Shown here piece by piece: positions 1 through 7,352 of a DNA stretch of 64,000 nucleotides. The notes under the pieces were generated by a model. The model ran no database searches. It saw only the letters and a program-made list of their open reading frames with translations, and was not told the origin of the DNA. A program made the translations under genes and the position numbers. Within the stretch, counting starts at the first letter, position 1, and each line of letters opens with the position of its first letter. The stretch is from Solirubrobacteraceae bacterium (GTDB taxonomy: Bacteria; Actinomycetota; Thermoleophilia; Solirubrobacterales; Solirubrobacteraceae). The stretch is taken from assembly GCA_024711025.1 (NCBI GenBank), contig JANJTP010000069.1, forward strand, positions 1-64,000. Direction: 5' to 3'.

Positions 1-1
1 G

Positions 2-190
2 CCGGCGAGCCGCCGGCGCCGGCGGCTCGCCCCGCTCGTCGCCGTGCTCGTGGCCGCGGCTCTCGGCGCCGGCGCGATCGTCGTCGCCGGCGGCTCCGGC
101 GACACCGTGCGCCTGCGCCAGGTCGTCTACGACCACGTCGACCGCACGGTCGGCGAGATGCAGCAGCTCATCCGCCAGAACACGCGCTGA
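2..190 (+). CDS. C-terminal end of an unknown membrane protein (5' partial)
   Basis: This reading frame enters from the left edge and stops at a TGA at 188-190, leaving 62 residues. An Arg-rich stretch is followed by one hydrophobic helix (roughly residues 9-31, rich in Ala/Val/Gly), then a short polar tail ending in LIRQNTR. The pattern of basic residues, membrane helix and small tail suggests a membrane-anchored protein. Too little is left to name a family. The frame is supported by strong third-position GC and by the helix; the start lies outside the window. Confidence 0.5.
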   Translation, partial: PASRRRRRLAPLVAVLVAAALGAGAIVVAGGSGDTVRLRQVVYDHVDRTVGEMQQLIRQNTR

Positions 191-319
191 GCCCGAAGGC
201 CGGGCGCCGCGCCGTGCCGCGTCGCGGGACCCCGCCCGCTCGGGCGCCGCCTTCCCCTAGGATCGGCTCAGGATCGGGATCGTCGAGCGGGTCCGTTTCG
301 GCCTGCCGAGAGAGCCACG

Positions 320-1654
320 ATGAATCGACACCAGACCCGGTACGCGCGAACCGGCGGCGTCTCGATCGCCTACCAGGTGGTGGGCGACGGACCCGGCGAC
401 CTCGTCCTCGTCCCCGGGTTCGCCACCCACCTGGAGATCGAGTGGGAGTCGCCCGCGTACGCGCGGTTCGTCGAGCAGCTCGCTTCGTTCTCGCGCCTGA
501 TCGTCTTCGACAAGCGCGGAACGGGGCTCTCGGACCCGGTCGCCGACGTGCCGACGCTCGAGCAGCGGATCGACGACGTCCGCGCGGTGATGGATGCCGC
601 AGGGTCGGAGCGGGCTGCGCTCTTCGGCATCTCCGAAGGTGCGCCGATGAGCATCCTGTTCGCGGCGACGCACCCCGAACGCGTCTCGGCGCTGGCGCTC
701 CACGGTGCGATGGCGCGGACGACCGCGGCGCCCGACTACCCCTGGGCCGCGCCGGCCGACGCGCTACGCGAGTCCGCCGCCGAGCTGATCGCCCCCTACT
801 GGGGGCAGGGGCAGGTGATGCTCGAGATCTTCGCCCCGAGCCTGGCGGACGACCCGCAGGCCATCGAGTTCGCCGGGCGTCTGCAGCGCTCCGCGGCCAG
901 CCCCGCGATGGCCATGCAGATCTTCGAGATGTTCCTCGACATCGACGTGCGAGCGGCGCTGCCCGCGATCAACGTCCCGACGCTGGTTCTCCACCGCCAC
1001 GGGGACCGCGTCGTCAACCGGCGCGCCGGCGAGTGGCTGGCTTCGAAGATCCGCGGGAGTCGCTACGTCGAGCTGCCGGGCGCCGACCACCTGCCGTGGG
1101 CCGGCGACATGGAGAGCGTCGTCGGGGAGATCCAGGAGCTCCTGACCGGCGCTCGGGCCGTTCCCGAGCCCGATCGCGTCCTCGCGACCGTCATGTTCAC
1201 GGACATCGTGCGCTCGACCGAGCGCGCCGCCGAGCTGGGTGACGCGCGATGGCGCGAGCTGCTGTCAGCGCAGCAGTCCGCGACGCGCCGCGAGCTGACG
1301 CGGTTCCGCGGCCGCGAGATCAAGACGCTCGGCGACGGCTGTCTGGCGACATTCGACGGCCCCGCGCGCGCCATCCGATGCGGGCTCGCGATCGACGAGG
1401 CCACCCGCCCGCTCGGCCTGGAAGTGCGGGTCGGCCTGCACTGCGGCGAGGTCGAGCTGATCGGCGACGATGTCGGCGGGATCGCCGTCCACATCGCCGC
1501 CCGCGTCGGCGCGCTCGCGGCGGCCGGCGAGGTGCTCGTCTCGAGCACCGTCAAGGACCTCGTCGCCGGGTCGGGGCTCAGGTTCGCGGACCGCGGCGCG
1601 CGGCACCTCAAGGGGATCTCCGACGACTGGCGGCTGTTCGCCGCGAGCGTATGA
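320..1654 (+). CDS. Alpha/beta hydrolase fused to a class III nucleotidyl cyclase
   Basis: A 444-residue two-domain protein. Residues about 15-275 are an alpha/beta hydrolase: oxyanion-loop region VPGF, nucleophile elbow GISEG with Ser105, and a GADH motif placing the catalytic His at about 257. Residues about 285-444 are a class III adenylate/guanylate cyclase catalytic domain. FTDIV (Asp295) and LGDG (Asp339) supply the two metal ligands, and the KT before LGDG fits the adenine-specifying Lys. The transition-state Asn of the usual VNxAAR motif is His here (VHIAAR), while the Arg is kept. The architecture resembles mycobacterial Rv1900c-type cyclases. Likely role: cAMP synthesis modulated by a hydrolase-fold sensor (inference). 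It converges with the small gene at 1660. Confidence 0.9.
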   Translation: MNRHQTRYARTGGVSIAYQVVGDGPGDLVLVPGFATHLEIEWESPAYARFVEQLASFSRLIVFDKRGTGLSDPVADVPTLEQRIDDVRAVMDAAGSERAALFGISEGAPMSILFAATHPERVSALALHGAMARTTAAPDYPWAAPADALRESAAELIAPYWGQGQVMLEIFAPSLADDPQAIEFAGRLQRSAASPAMAMQIFEMFLDIDVRAALPAINVPTLVLHRHGDRVVNRRAGEWLASKIRGSRYVELPGADHLPWAGDMESVVGEIQELLTGARAVPEPDRVLATVMFTDIVRSTERAAELGDARWRELLSAQQSATRRELTRFRGREIKTLGDGCLATFDGPARAIRCGLAIDEATRPLGLEVRVGLHCGEVELIGDDVGGIAVHIAARVGALAAAGEVLVSSTVKDLVAGSGLRFADRGARHLKGISDDWRLFAASV

Positions 1655-1659
1655 CGCCG

Positions 1660-1902
1660 CTATCGCTGCCCGGTGCGCCAGTAGTCGTTGGCGGCCGCGA
1701 TCGTCGCGAACTCGACGGCGACCGCGTGGGCGGCGGCGGTGAGGGAGTCCGCGTCCTCGGCGTACGTCGGACGGAGCCGGGTGCGAACCTCGCCGTCCGG
1801 CTGGATCGCCTTGACCGTCAGCCTCGCGAGCTTGATCGCCAAGGCGCGACCTTCGCCGGGTGTGGCCGTGATGAGGGTGTTGCCTGGCACGAGCTCGTCC
1901 AT
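1660..1902 (-). CDS. Small hypothetical protein, 80 residues
   Basis: The ATG at 1902 is preceded by CGGAGG at good spacing, which fixes this start over a longer in-frame extension. The 80-residue product is soluble and mixed alpha/beta in character (begins MDELVPGNTL, ends NDYWRTGQR) with no membrane segment. I do not recognise the family. Its stop lies five bases from the stop of the convergent cyclase gene. The upstream gap contains a perfect 12-bp inverted repeat that could belong to its control region. Confidence 0.6.
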   Translation of the reverse strand: MDELVPGNTLITATPGEGRALAIKLARLTVKAIQPDGEVRTRLRPTYAEDADSLTAAAHAVAVEFATIAAANDYWRTGQR

Positions 1903-1971
1903 GAGGGCCTCCGATCGGCGCGCTGCGGATGACGCGGGAACATACCCGGGCGACTGGACGGCGCCGGGAAC

Positions 1972-2014
1972 GTGGCTGCAGAAACACACTCCATACGTGA
2001 GCTTCTGCAGCCAC
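1972..2014. repeat. Perfect 12-bp inverted repeat (hairpin or operator)
   Basis: GTGGCTGCAGAA at 1972-1983 and its exact reverse complement TTCTGCAGCCAC at 2003-2014 are separated by 19 bases. It sits in the 202-bp gap between the small minus-strand gene starting at 1902 and a possible plus-strand gene at 2105. No U-tract follows on either strand, so an operator or RNA hairpin is as likely as a terminator. The local base composition is lower in GC than the flanks. Confidence 0.55.
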
Positions 2015-2104
2015 AACTTTCGCAGGCGTACTGCTCTCGACTCGGGGCGTGCCGCATGGCTCGGGGCGGGCCGAGCGGCTCGTGCCGAGCGGCTCATCGA
2101 GCGC

Positions 2105-2419
2105 ATGCCAATCGACGCACCGCAGCCGGACCCGGAGCCCGGCACGAACGATCCGGCCCTCCTCTGGCAGTCGAACACCGTCTCCTGGAGCGAGGGCGCG
2201 GGAGGGTGGTTCAGCGTGTTCGCCGCGCGTGTGAGACCAGAGATCACCGCGGTCACGATCACTCCCGAAGGCGCCGAGGAGTTGACGATCGCTCCGGCTC
2301 GGTCCGGGCTCATCGCGGGCATGGCATCCGGCCCCGGGACGAGGCCCAGCTACTTCGTGACGGCCGTCGAAGGCGAGCGCGAGGTGATGAGGCGCTACTA
2401 CACGACGCCTGACTGGTGA
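2105..2419 (+). CDS. Possible small hypothetical protein, 104 residues
   Basis: The frame from the ATG at 2105 reads like a real beta-rich protein in its second half (for example WFSVFAARVRPEITAVTI and TRPSYFVTAV), ending in YYTTPDW. No convincing ribosome site precedes the ATG. The same frame is open further upstream, but that part overlaps the minus-strand gene and looks non-coding. It may be a genuine short gene or the surviving 3' end of a decayed one. I do not recognise a family. Confidence 0.35.
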   Translation: MPIDAPQPDPEPGTNDPALLWQSNTVSWSEGAGGWFSVFAARVRPEITAVTITPEGAEELTIAPARSGLIAGMASGPGTRPSYFVTAVEGEREVMRRYYTTPDW

Positions 2420-2572
2420 GAGGCCTCCGGGCAAGAATGCTTGTCCCGTGGTGTCCGGCGGGAGCGTCACACGGCGCCTGCTGAGGGCGAGAGGCACTCG
2501 CGGCGCCTCCACCGCGACGGCTGCGATCGGGCGGCTCGGACCGATCCGCGACGACGCGGGATCGCCGGCCCC

Positions 2573-3775
2573 CTACGGCGCCGCCCCCGCCAGCAGCGCG
2601 TCCGCCGCGGCGCGGAACGTGCCGGCGTGGATCGCCTCGCGCAGGCGGCGCACGGCGCGCTCGACGAACGCGAGGTTGTGCAGCGTCAGCATCCGCATCG
2701 CGGTCAGCTCGCGGTTGCGCGTCATGTAGCGCCAGTAGCTGCGCGTCCAGCCGATCGCGCACGCCGGGCAGGGGCAGCCGTCCATCAGCGGCTCGTCCGA
2801 CTCGCGCTGTGCGGACTTCGTCAGGTCGACGCGCCAGCGCGCGCCCGGATCGGGGACCAGCGCCATGCCGTGCCGCCCGAGGCGCGTCGGCATCGCGCAG
2901 TCGAAGCTGTCGACGCCGCGCTCGACGCCGGCGACGAGGTCGTCGATCTCGCCGATGCCGAGCAGGTGGCGCGGGCGTGGGTCGTCCCCGAGCGCCGCCG
3001 TCGCCCAGCCGACGACCTCGTACATCTGCTGCTTGTGGGCGCCGAGCGAGCCGCCGATCGCGATTCCGTCGCAGCCCCGCGCGGCGACCGCCTGCGTGCT
3101 CTCGACGCGCAGGTCCTCGTGGACGCCGCCCTGGACGATCCCGAAGACGAGCTGCTCGCGCGGGGCGTGCTCGGCGTGCCAGGAGAGACAGCGGTCGAGC
3201 CAGCGGTGCGTGCGCTCCGTCGAGCGCGCCGTGTAGTCGCGCGTCGCGTGGAACGGCGTGCACTCGTCGAAGACGAGGGCGAGGTCGGCGCCCAGGTTGG
3301 CCTGGATCTCCATCGAGGTCTCCGGGCCCATGAACCGCTCGGCACCGTCGACGTAGGAGCGGTAGCGCACACCCTCCTCGGCGATCGCGAGGATCCGCCC
3401 GGCGCGCTGCTGCCCGCTCGGCGCGCGGCCCTTGATCTCGTCGGCGACGGTGCCGTGACCCATCGAGAAGACCTGGAAGCCGCCCGAGTCGGTGACGATC
3501 GGCCCGTCCCAGGCCATGAAGCGGTGCAGACCGCCGCGCCGCGCGACGAGCTCGTCGCCGGGGTCCAGGTGCAGGTGGAACGTGTTCCCCAGGACGATGT
3601 CGTAGCCGAGCTGCGCGACCTCCGCCGGCAGCAGCCCGCGGACGGTCGCCTTCGTCGCCAGCGGCACGAAGGCGGGGGTGCGCACGTCGCCGTGCGCGGT
3701 CCGCAGGATCCCGGCGCGCGCCTGCGAGCCGGGGTCGGTCGCGAGGACCTCGAGGGGCGAGCCGCCGGGGCTCAG
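2573..3775 (-). CDS. tgt: tRNA-guanine(34) transglycosylase (queuosine synthesis)
   Basis: Exchanges guanine-34 of GUN-anticodon tRNAs for the queuosine precursor preQ1. About 400 residues, normal for bacterial Tgt. Diagnostic motifs include DSGGFQVFSMG (nucleophile-loop region), GGSLGAHKQQMYEVV, HLLGIGEIDD and the zinc motif CPCPAC followed about 26 residues later by a His. Conservation begins right after the stop of the upstream peptidase gene (PLEVLATDP...), yet I find no nearby in-frame ATG, GTG or TTG. The best candidate start is a CTG at 3775 that overlaps the upstream TGA as CTGA, implying translational coupling. The product is near certain; the start is not. Confidence 0.93.
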   Translation of the reverse strand: MSPGGSPLEVLATDPGSQARAGILRTAHGDVRTPAFVPLATKATVRGLLPAEVAQLGYDIVLGNTFHLHLDPGDELVARRGGLHRFMAWDGPIVTDSGGFQVFSMGHGTVADEIKGRAPSGQQRAGRILAIAEEGVRYRSYVDGAERFMGPETSMEIQANLGADLALVFDECTPFHATRDYTARSTERTHRWLDRCLSWHAEHAPREQLVFGIVQGGVHEDLRVESTQAVAARGCDGIAIGGSLGAHKQQMYEVVGWATAALGDDPRPRHLLGIGEIDDLVAGVERGVDSFDCAMPTRLGRHGMALVPDPGARWRVDLTKSAQRESDEPLMDGCPCPACAIGWTRSYWRYMTRNRELTAMRMLTLHNLAFVERAVRRLREAIHAGTFRAAADALLAGAAP

Positions 3776-4455
3776 TTGCGGTTCCCCAGGAAGACCATCG
3801 CGAAGTAGACGAGCTGCGACAGCGCGGCGAGCGCGCCGGCGACGTACGTCAGGGCGGCGGCCCTCAGAACCTTGCGCACGCCGGTCGACTCGTCCGCGTT
3901 CGCGATCCCGAGCGCCTTCAGCTGCGCCGCCGCGCGGCGCGAGGCGTCGAACTCGACCGGCAGCGTCACGAACTGGAACAGCACGACCGCCGCGTACAGC
4001 GCGATCGCGACGACGACGAGGTTCAGCGCGCCGAGCACCGCGCCGGCGAGCAGCAGGATCATCCACGTGCTCGACGCGAACGCCGTCACCGGCCACAGCG
4101 CGGAGCGGACCGTCATCGGGGCGTACGCCTTGGCGTGCTGGATCGCGTGACCGACCTCGTGCGCGGCGACCGCGGTCGAGCTGATGGAGCGCCCGCCGTA
4201 GACCGGCTCCGAGAGGTTCACGGTGCGGGTCCGCGGGTCGTAGTGGTCGGTCAGCGCTCCGGGCGCCGCGTTGATCGGCACGCCGTGGAGGCCGTTGGCG
4301 TCGAGGATCCGGCGCGCCACGTCGGCGCCGCTGAGGCCCGTGTCCTCCGGGACCTCGGAGTAGCGCGCGAACGTGCTCTTGACCTTGTGCTGCGCGTACA
4401 GGCCGACCGCGAGCGGGATCAGGAGGAATACGAGATACAGGCCGAGGTTGCTCAT
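3772..4455 (-). CDS. Membrane zinc metallopeptidase of the YugP type
   Basis: A 227-residue membrane protein. An N-terminal helix (residues about 4-22) is followed by a catalytic region with the zinc motif HEVGHAIQH near residue 100, then two or three more helices in the second half. Size and layout match the Zn_peptidase_2/YugP family, whose substrates are mostly unknown. Its TGA overlaps the proposed CTG start of tgt, so the two are probably cotranscribed. The ATG at 4455 gives the expected N-terminal helix. Confidence 0.88.
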   Translation of the reverse strand: MSNLGLYLVFLLIPLAVGLYAQHKVKSTFARYSEVPEDTGLSGADVARRILDANGLHGVPINAAPGALTDHYDPRTRTVNLSEPVYGGRSISSTAVAAHEVGHAIQHAKAYAPMTVRSALWPVTAFASSTWMILLLAGAVLGALNLVVVAIALYAAVVLFQFVTLPVEFDASRRAAAQLKALGIANADESTGVRKVLRAAALTYVAGALAALSQLVYFAMVFLGNRN

Positions 4456-4558
4456 CGCGGAGGGGTGGCGGGTCGAGTGCGGGAACTGCGGATGATGCTA
4501 GGGGGAGCGACGGCCGACCGGCGGCGGGCAGCCGGCCACCGCTCGCGCCCAGCGGCGC

Positions 4559-5086
4559 TCAGCTCCCTCCGAGGGGCGTCTCGACATCCTCGACGGGCTC
4601 CGGCCGCGGTCCGCCGGCCTCACGGCCTTCGACGTCGTCCGGCGCCGATCCGACGGCGATCCGGACCTTCTGCGGAGAGGTCTCGACCGGCTTCGGCACG
4701 CGGACCTCGAGCACGCCCTTCTCGAATCGCGCGCCGACCTTCGAGATGTCGACGCCCTCGGGGAGCGTGATCGCGCGACGGAAGCTCCCGAACGAGCGCT
4801 CGATGCGGTAGTAGCCCTCCTTGCGCTCCTCGTGCTCGGCCTTGCGCTCGCCGGAGATCGTCAGGACGTCGCCCTCGACCTCGACGTGGACATCCTCCTC
4901 CGACACGCCGGGCAGGTCGGCCCTGACGACGTACTCGGTGTCGACCTCGACGAGATCCATCGCCGGCGTCCAGCGACGTGCGGCGCCCGGCTCCGCAGGC
5001 GTCTCGAAGAACGAGCTGAAGAGCCTGTTCATCTCGCTCTGCAGGGATGAGAGCTCGCGTGCGGGCTCCCAGCGGACCAATGCCAT
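4559..5086 (-). CDS. Small heat-shock protein, Hsp20/alpha-crystallin family
   Basis: ATP-independent holdase chaperone. The start at 5086 (MALVRWEP) is preferred over an ATG eight codons upstream because ACGGAGG lies just before it. About 175 residues: a flexible N-terminal arm with RLFSSFFE, an alpha-crystallin domain from about residue 40 (DLVEVDTEYVVRADLPGV ... RSFGSFRRAITLP) with the family signature FEKGVLEVRVPK, then an acidic, Pro-rich tail. A strong vegetative-type promoter lies 50-80 bp upstream. Confidence 0.93.
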   Translation of the reverse strand: MALVRWEPARELSSLQSEMNRLFSSFFETPAEPGAARRWTPAMDLVEVDTEYVVRADLPGVSEEDVHVEVEGDVLTISGERKAEHEERKEGYYRIERSFGSFRRAITLPEGVDISKVGARFEKGVLEVRVPKPVETSPQKVRIAVGSAPDDVEGREAGGPRPEPVEDVETPLGGS

Positions 5087-5128
5087 GTCGTCACCTCCGT
5101 TAGTGCTCATGGCGGCGGGGGTCTATAT

Positions 5129-5166
5129 CTTGACGAAGTATGAAATCTCAGTAGGGTCGTGTCAAG
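5129..5166 (-). promoter_or_regulatory. Promoter of hsp20 with a flanking inverted repeat
   Basis: On the minus strand TTGACA (5165-5160) and CATACT (5142-5137) are separated by exactly 17 bases, a good sigma-70-type promoter. CTTGAC and GTCAAG form an inverted repeat (5166-5161 and 5134-5129) that covers the -35 element and sits just beyond the -10. The half-sites recall the CTTGAG/CTCAAG of HspR-bound HAIR elements, but the spacing is much longer, so HspR control is only a suggestion. Confidence 0.6.
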
Positions 5167-5174
5167 TCTTGGGC

Positions 5175-5681
5175 TCAGCCGCAGGACGGCCGCTCGGACG
5201 CGCAGCTCACGCCGTGTGCCGCGAGCACCCGGTCCCAGAAGGCGCCGAGCAGCTGCTGCTCGTCGGCGCTGAGATGGGCGAGGAACCGCCGCCGGACGCC
5301 GTCGAGATGGGTCCGGCGGGCGGCGTCAAGCTGCTTCCGGCCGGACGGCGTCAGCCGCGCGAATGCGCCACGCGCGTCGCTCGGGCAGGACTCGCGGGCG
5401 ATCAGCCCGTCGCGCTCGAGTCGGTCGGCGAGCCGGGTCAGCCCGCTGCGGCTGAGGACGACCCGATCGGCGAGGTCGGACATCCGCATCCGCTCCCCCT
5501 CGGCGTCCGCCAGGTGCAGCAGCACCTCGTACGACGTGAGTGGCAGGCCGTGCGCGGCCTCGAGCTCCGCGTCGAGCGCCTTCGTCAGGGCGGCATGCGC
5601 ACGGAGCAGCCCGCGCCAGGCGCGCAGCTCGACCGGGTCGAGGCGCTCGAGCGGGAGATCGTCGCTGGGGGTCGTGGCCAT
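5175..5681 (-). CDS. MarR-family transcriptional regulator
   Basis: A 168-residue winged-helix regulator. An N-terminal dimerisation helix precedes the MarR core: LTSYEVLLHLADAEGERMRMSDLA, then the recognition helix LSRSGLTRLADRLERDGLI and a wing with the family-typical D-A-R-G (CPSDARGAFARLTPSG). It is divergent from the glyoxalase-fold dioxygenase gene at 5843, an arrangement typical of MarR repressors that control a neighbouring aromatic or electrophile-detoxifying enzyme. A palindrome overlapping its own -10 region suggests autoregulation. Confidence 0.9.
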   Translation of the reverse strand: MATTPSDDLPLERLDPVELRAWRGLLRAHAALTKALDAELEAAHGLPLTSYEVLLHLADAEGERMRMSDLADRVVLSRSGLTRLADRLERDGLIARESCPSDARGAFARLTPSGRKQLDAARRTHLDGVRRRFLAHLSADEQQLLGAFWDRVLAAHGVSCASERPSCG

Positions 5682-5734
5682 CGGATCGGGGGTCGGGGCG
5701 CGGCGACCGTAGCATCAGGGGCACCGCATGCTCC

Positions 5735-5756
5735 CATTGTAGTTGCCCGTGCAATG
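5735..5756. promoter_or_regulatory. Candidate MarR operator over the marR -10 box
   Basis: In the 161-bp divergent gap, TTGC-CCGT-GCAA (5743-5754) lies inside a wider CATTG...CAATG inverted repeat (5735-5739 and 5752-5756). On the minus strand the left part reads TACAAT (5741-5736), a good -10 for marR, so a bound dimer would block it. Assignment to MarR rests on position and symmetry only. Confidence 0.5.
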
Positions 5757-5842
5757 ACCGTCGCGGATCGCGGTCGCGGCGCGGGCACAGGGCGCGTAGG
5801 CTCGACGCACAGGCGGGTGAGCGAGGCGACGAGAGGATCACG

Positions 5843-6781
5843 ATGGCGATCGAGGGGCTGCACCACATCACGGCGATAACCGCCGATGCTCCCGGCAACC
5901 TCGACTTCTACGTGGGCGTGCTCGGACTGCGGCTCGTCAAGAAGACGGTCAACTTCGACGAGCCGTCCGTCTACCACCTCTACTACGGCGACGAGGTCGG
6001 CGCACCGGGCTCGATCCTGACGTTCTTCGAGTTCCCCGGCGCGGCGCCCGGGCGGGCCGGCGACGGGATGGTCCACACGATCCGCTGGCGCGTCGGCTCG
6101 GACGCCGCGATCGGCTTCTGGCACGAGCGGCTGACCGCGACAGGCGTGCCCGTCGACCGCGACGGCGGCGTCCTGCTGTTCCGCGACCCCGAGGGGCTCT
6201 CCCACGAGCTGCTGGTGGCCGGCGGCCGCGACGCGCCGCTCGCCGCCCACGCGCCCGACGTGCCCGACGAGCACGCGCTGCAGGGCTTCCACGGGGTACG
6301 CGCCTATGCGGCGCTCCCGGACCGCGGTCGTCCGCTGCTCTCGGCGCTGGGAATGCGGCCCGAGGACGACCGCGGCGAGGACTGGACGGCCGCCGGCGCC
6401 GAGCGGCGGGCCCACCTGCGCTACGACCGTCCGCCGACCGAGCGCGGCGTACAGGGCGCCGGAACGGTGCACCACATCGCCTGGTCGGTCGCCGACGACG
6501 CCGAGCTGCTGGCGCTGCGCGAGCGCGCCGGCGCGGCCGGCGCACGGGCGACGCCGATCGTCGATCGCCAGTACTTCCACTCCGTCTACTTCCGCGAGCC
6601 CAGCGGAGTGCTGTTCGAGCTCGCCTCGCGCGACATCGGCTTCACCTTCGACGAGCCGGTCGCATCGCTCGGCTCGACGCTCAAGCTCCCGCCGCAGCAC
6701 GAGCACCTGCGCGCCGCCGTCGAGCAGAGCCTGACGCCGCTCCCCGATCCACGGCGCCGATCGGACGCCCCGGCCCGATGA
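5843..6781 (+). CDS. Ring-cleaving dioxygenase / glyoxalase (VOC) family protein
   Basis: A 312-residue protein with two vicinal-oxygen-chelate modules. Each opens with a metal-ligand motif: LHHITAIT near residue 5 and VHHIAWSV near residue 209. Glu ligands are expected in the HELL and FELA stretches. This matches MhqO/PcpA-like dioxygenases acting on (hydro)quinones, though lyase activity is also found in the superfamily. The ATG at 5843 follows GAGAGGA. The divergent MarR gene and the shared operator candidate suggest induction by a phenolic or electrophilic substrate (inference). Confidence 0.85.
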   Translation: MAIEGLHHITAITADAPGNLDFYVGVLGLRLVKKTVNFDEPSVYHLYYGDEVGAPGSILTFFEFPGAAPGRAGDGMVHTIRWRVGSDAAIGFWHERLTATGVPVDRDGGVLLFRDPEGLSHELLVAGGRDAPLAAHAPDVPDEHALQGFHGVRAYAALPDRGRPLLSALGMRPEDDRGEDWTAAGAERRAHLRYDRPPTERGVQGAGTVHHIAWSVADDAELLALRERAGAAGARATPIVDRQYFHSVYFREPSGVLFELASRDIGFTFDEPVASLGSTLKLPPQHEHLRAAVEQSLTPLPDPRRRSDAPAR

Positions 6782-6824
6782 GCGACGCCGAGCACCCGCA
6801 CGCGCCCTCCCCGACGGGTGCGAG

Positions 6825-7352
6825 GTGACCGGCGCCCTGGGCGACACCGCGTGCCGAAGCGCTCCCGAGCTCGCCCCCCGAGCCGAGCCGAGCGGGCTGC
6901 TGTCCGGGCGGGCGCGGACGCAGTGGACGCTCGACGCGCTCTCCTGGGCGCTGCCGCTGCTGATCGCGGCACTGGTGGCGTCGCGTGCCTGGGACGGTCC
7001 CGGCTGGGCGCGAGCGCTGATCGTCGCGGCCGCGATCGCGATCGCCACGGGCGGCGCGATCGCCGGCCCGCAGCTTCGCTGGCGGCGCTGGCGCTACGAC
7101 GTGCGTGACGAGGAGGTCGACCTGCGCCACGGGATGGTCACGGTCGTGCGGACCGTCGTACCGATGGCGCGGATCCAGCACGTCGAGGTCCGCCGGACCT
7201 TCCTCTCCCAGACGCTGTCGACGGCGACGCTGGTCCTGCACACGGCCGCGGGCGCCGTCGAGATCCCGGCGCTCGACGAGCACGTCGCCGCGGCGCTGCG
7301 CGATCGCATCGCCGAGCTGGCGCGCACGCCGGACGCCGACGATGACCGCTGA
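6825..7352 (+). CDS. bPH2-domain membrane protein (YdbS-like)
   Basis: A 175-residue protein starting at a GTG. Two transmembrane helices (residues about 35-83) are followed by one bacterial PH-like domain (DUF304/bPH2) with the family pattern RYDVRDEEVDLRHGMV...VPMARIQHVEVRR. These membrane-flanked domains occur in pairs with a larger partner, and the next gene overlaps this one by 11 bp. The exact function of YdbS/YdbT-type pairs is unsettled; a role at the membrane or in envelope stress is inferred for relatives. Confidence 0.85.
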   Translation: MTGALGDTACRSAPELAPRAEPSGLLSGRARTQWTLDALSWALPLLIAALVASRAWDGPGWARALIVAAAIAIATGGAIAGPQLRWRRWRYDVRDEEVDLRHGMVTVVRTVVPMARIQHVEVRRTFLSQTLSTATLVLHTAAGAVEIPALDEHVAAALRDRIAELARTPDADDDR

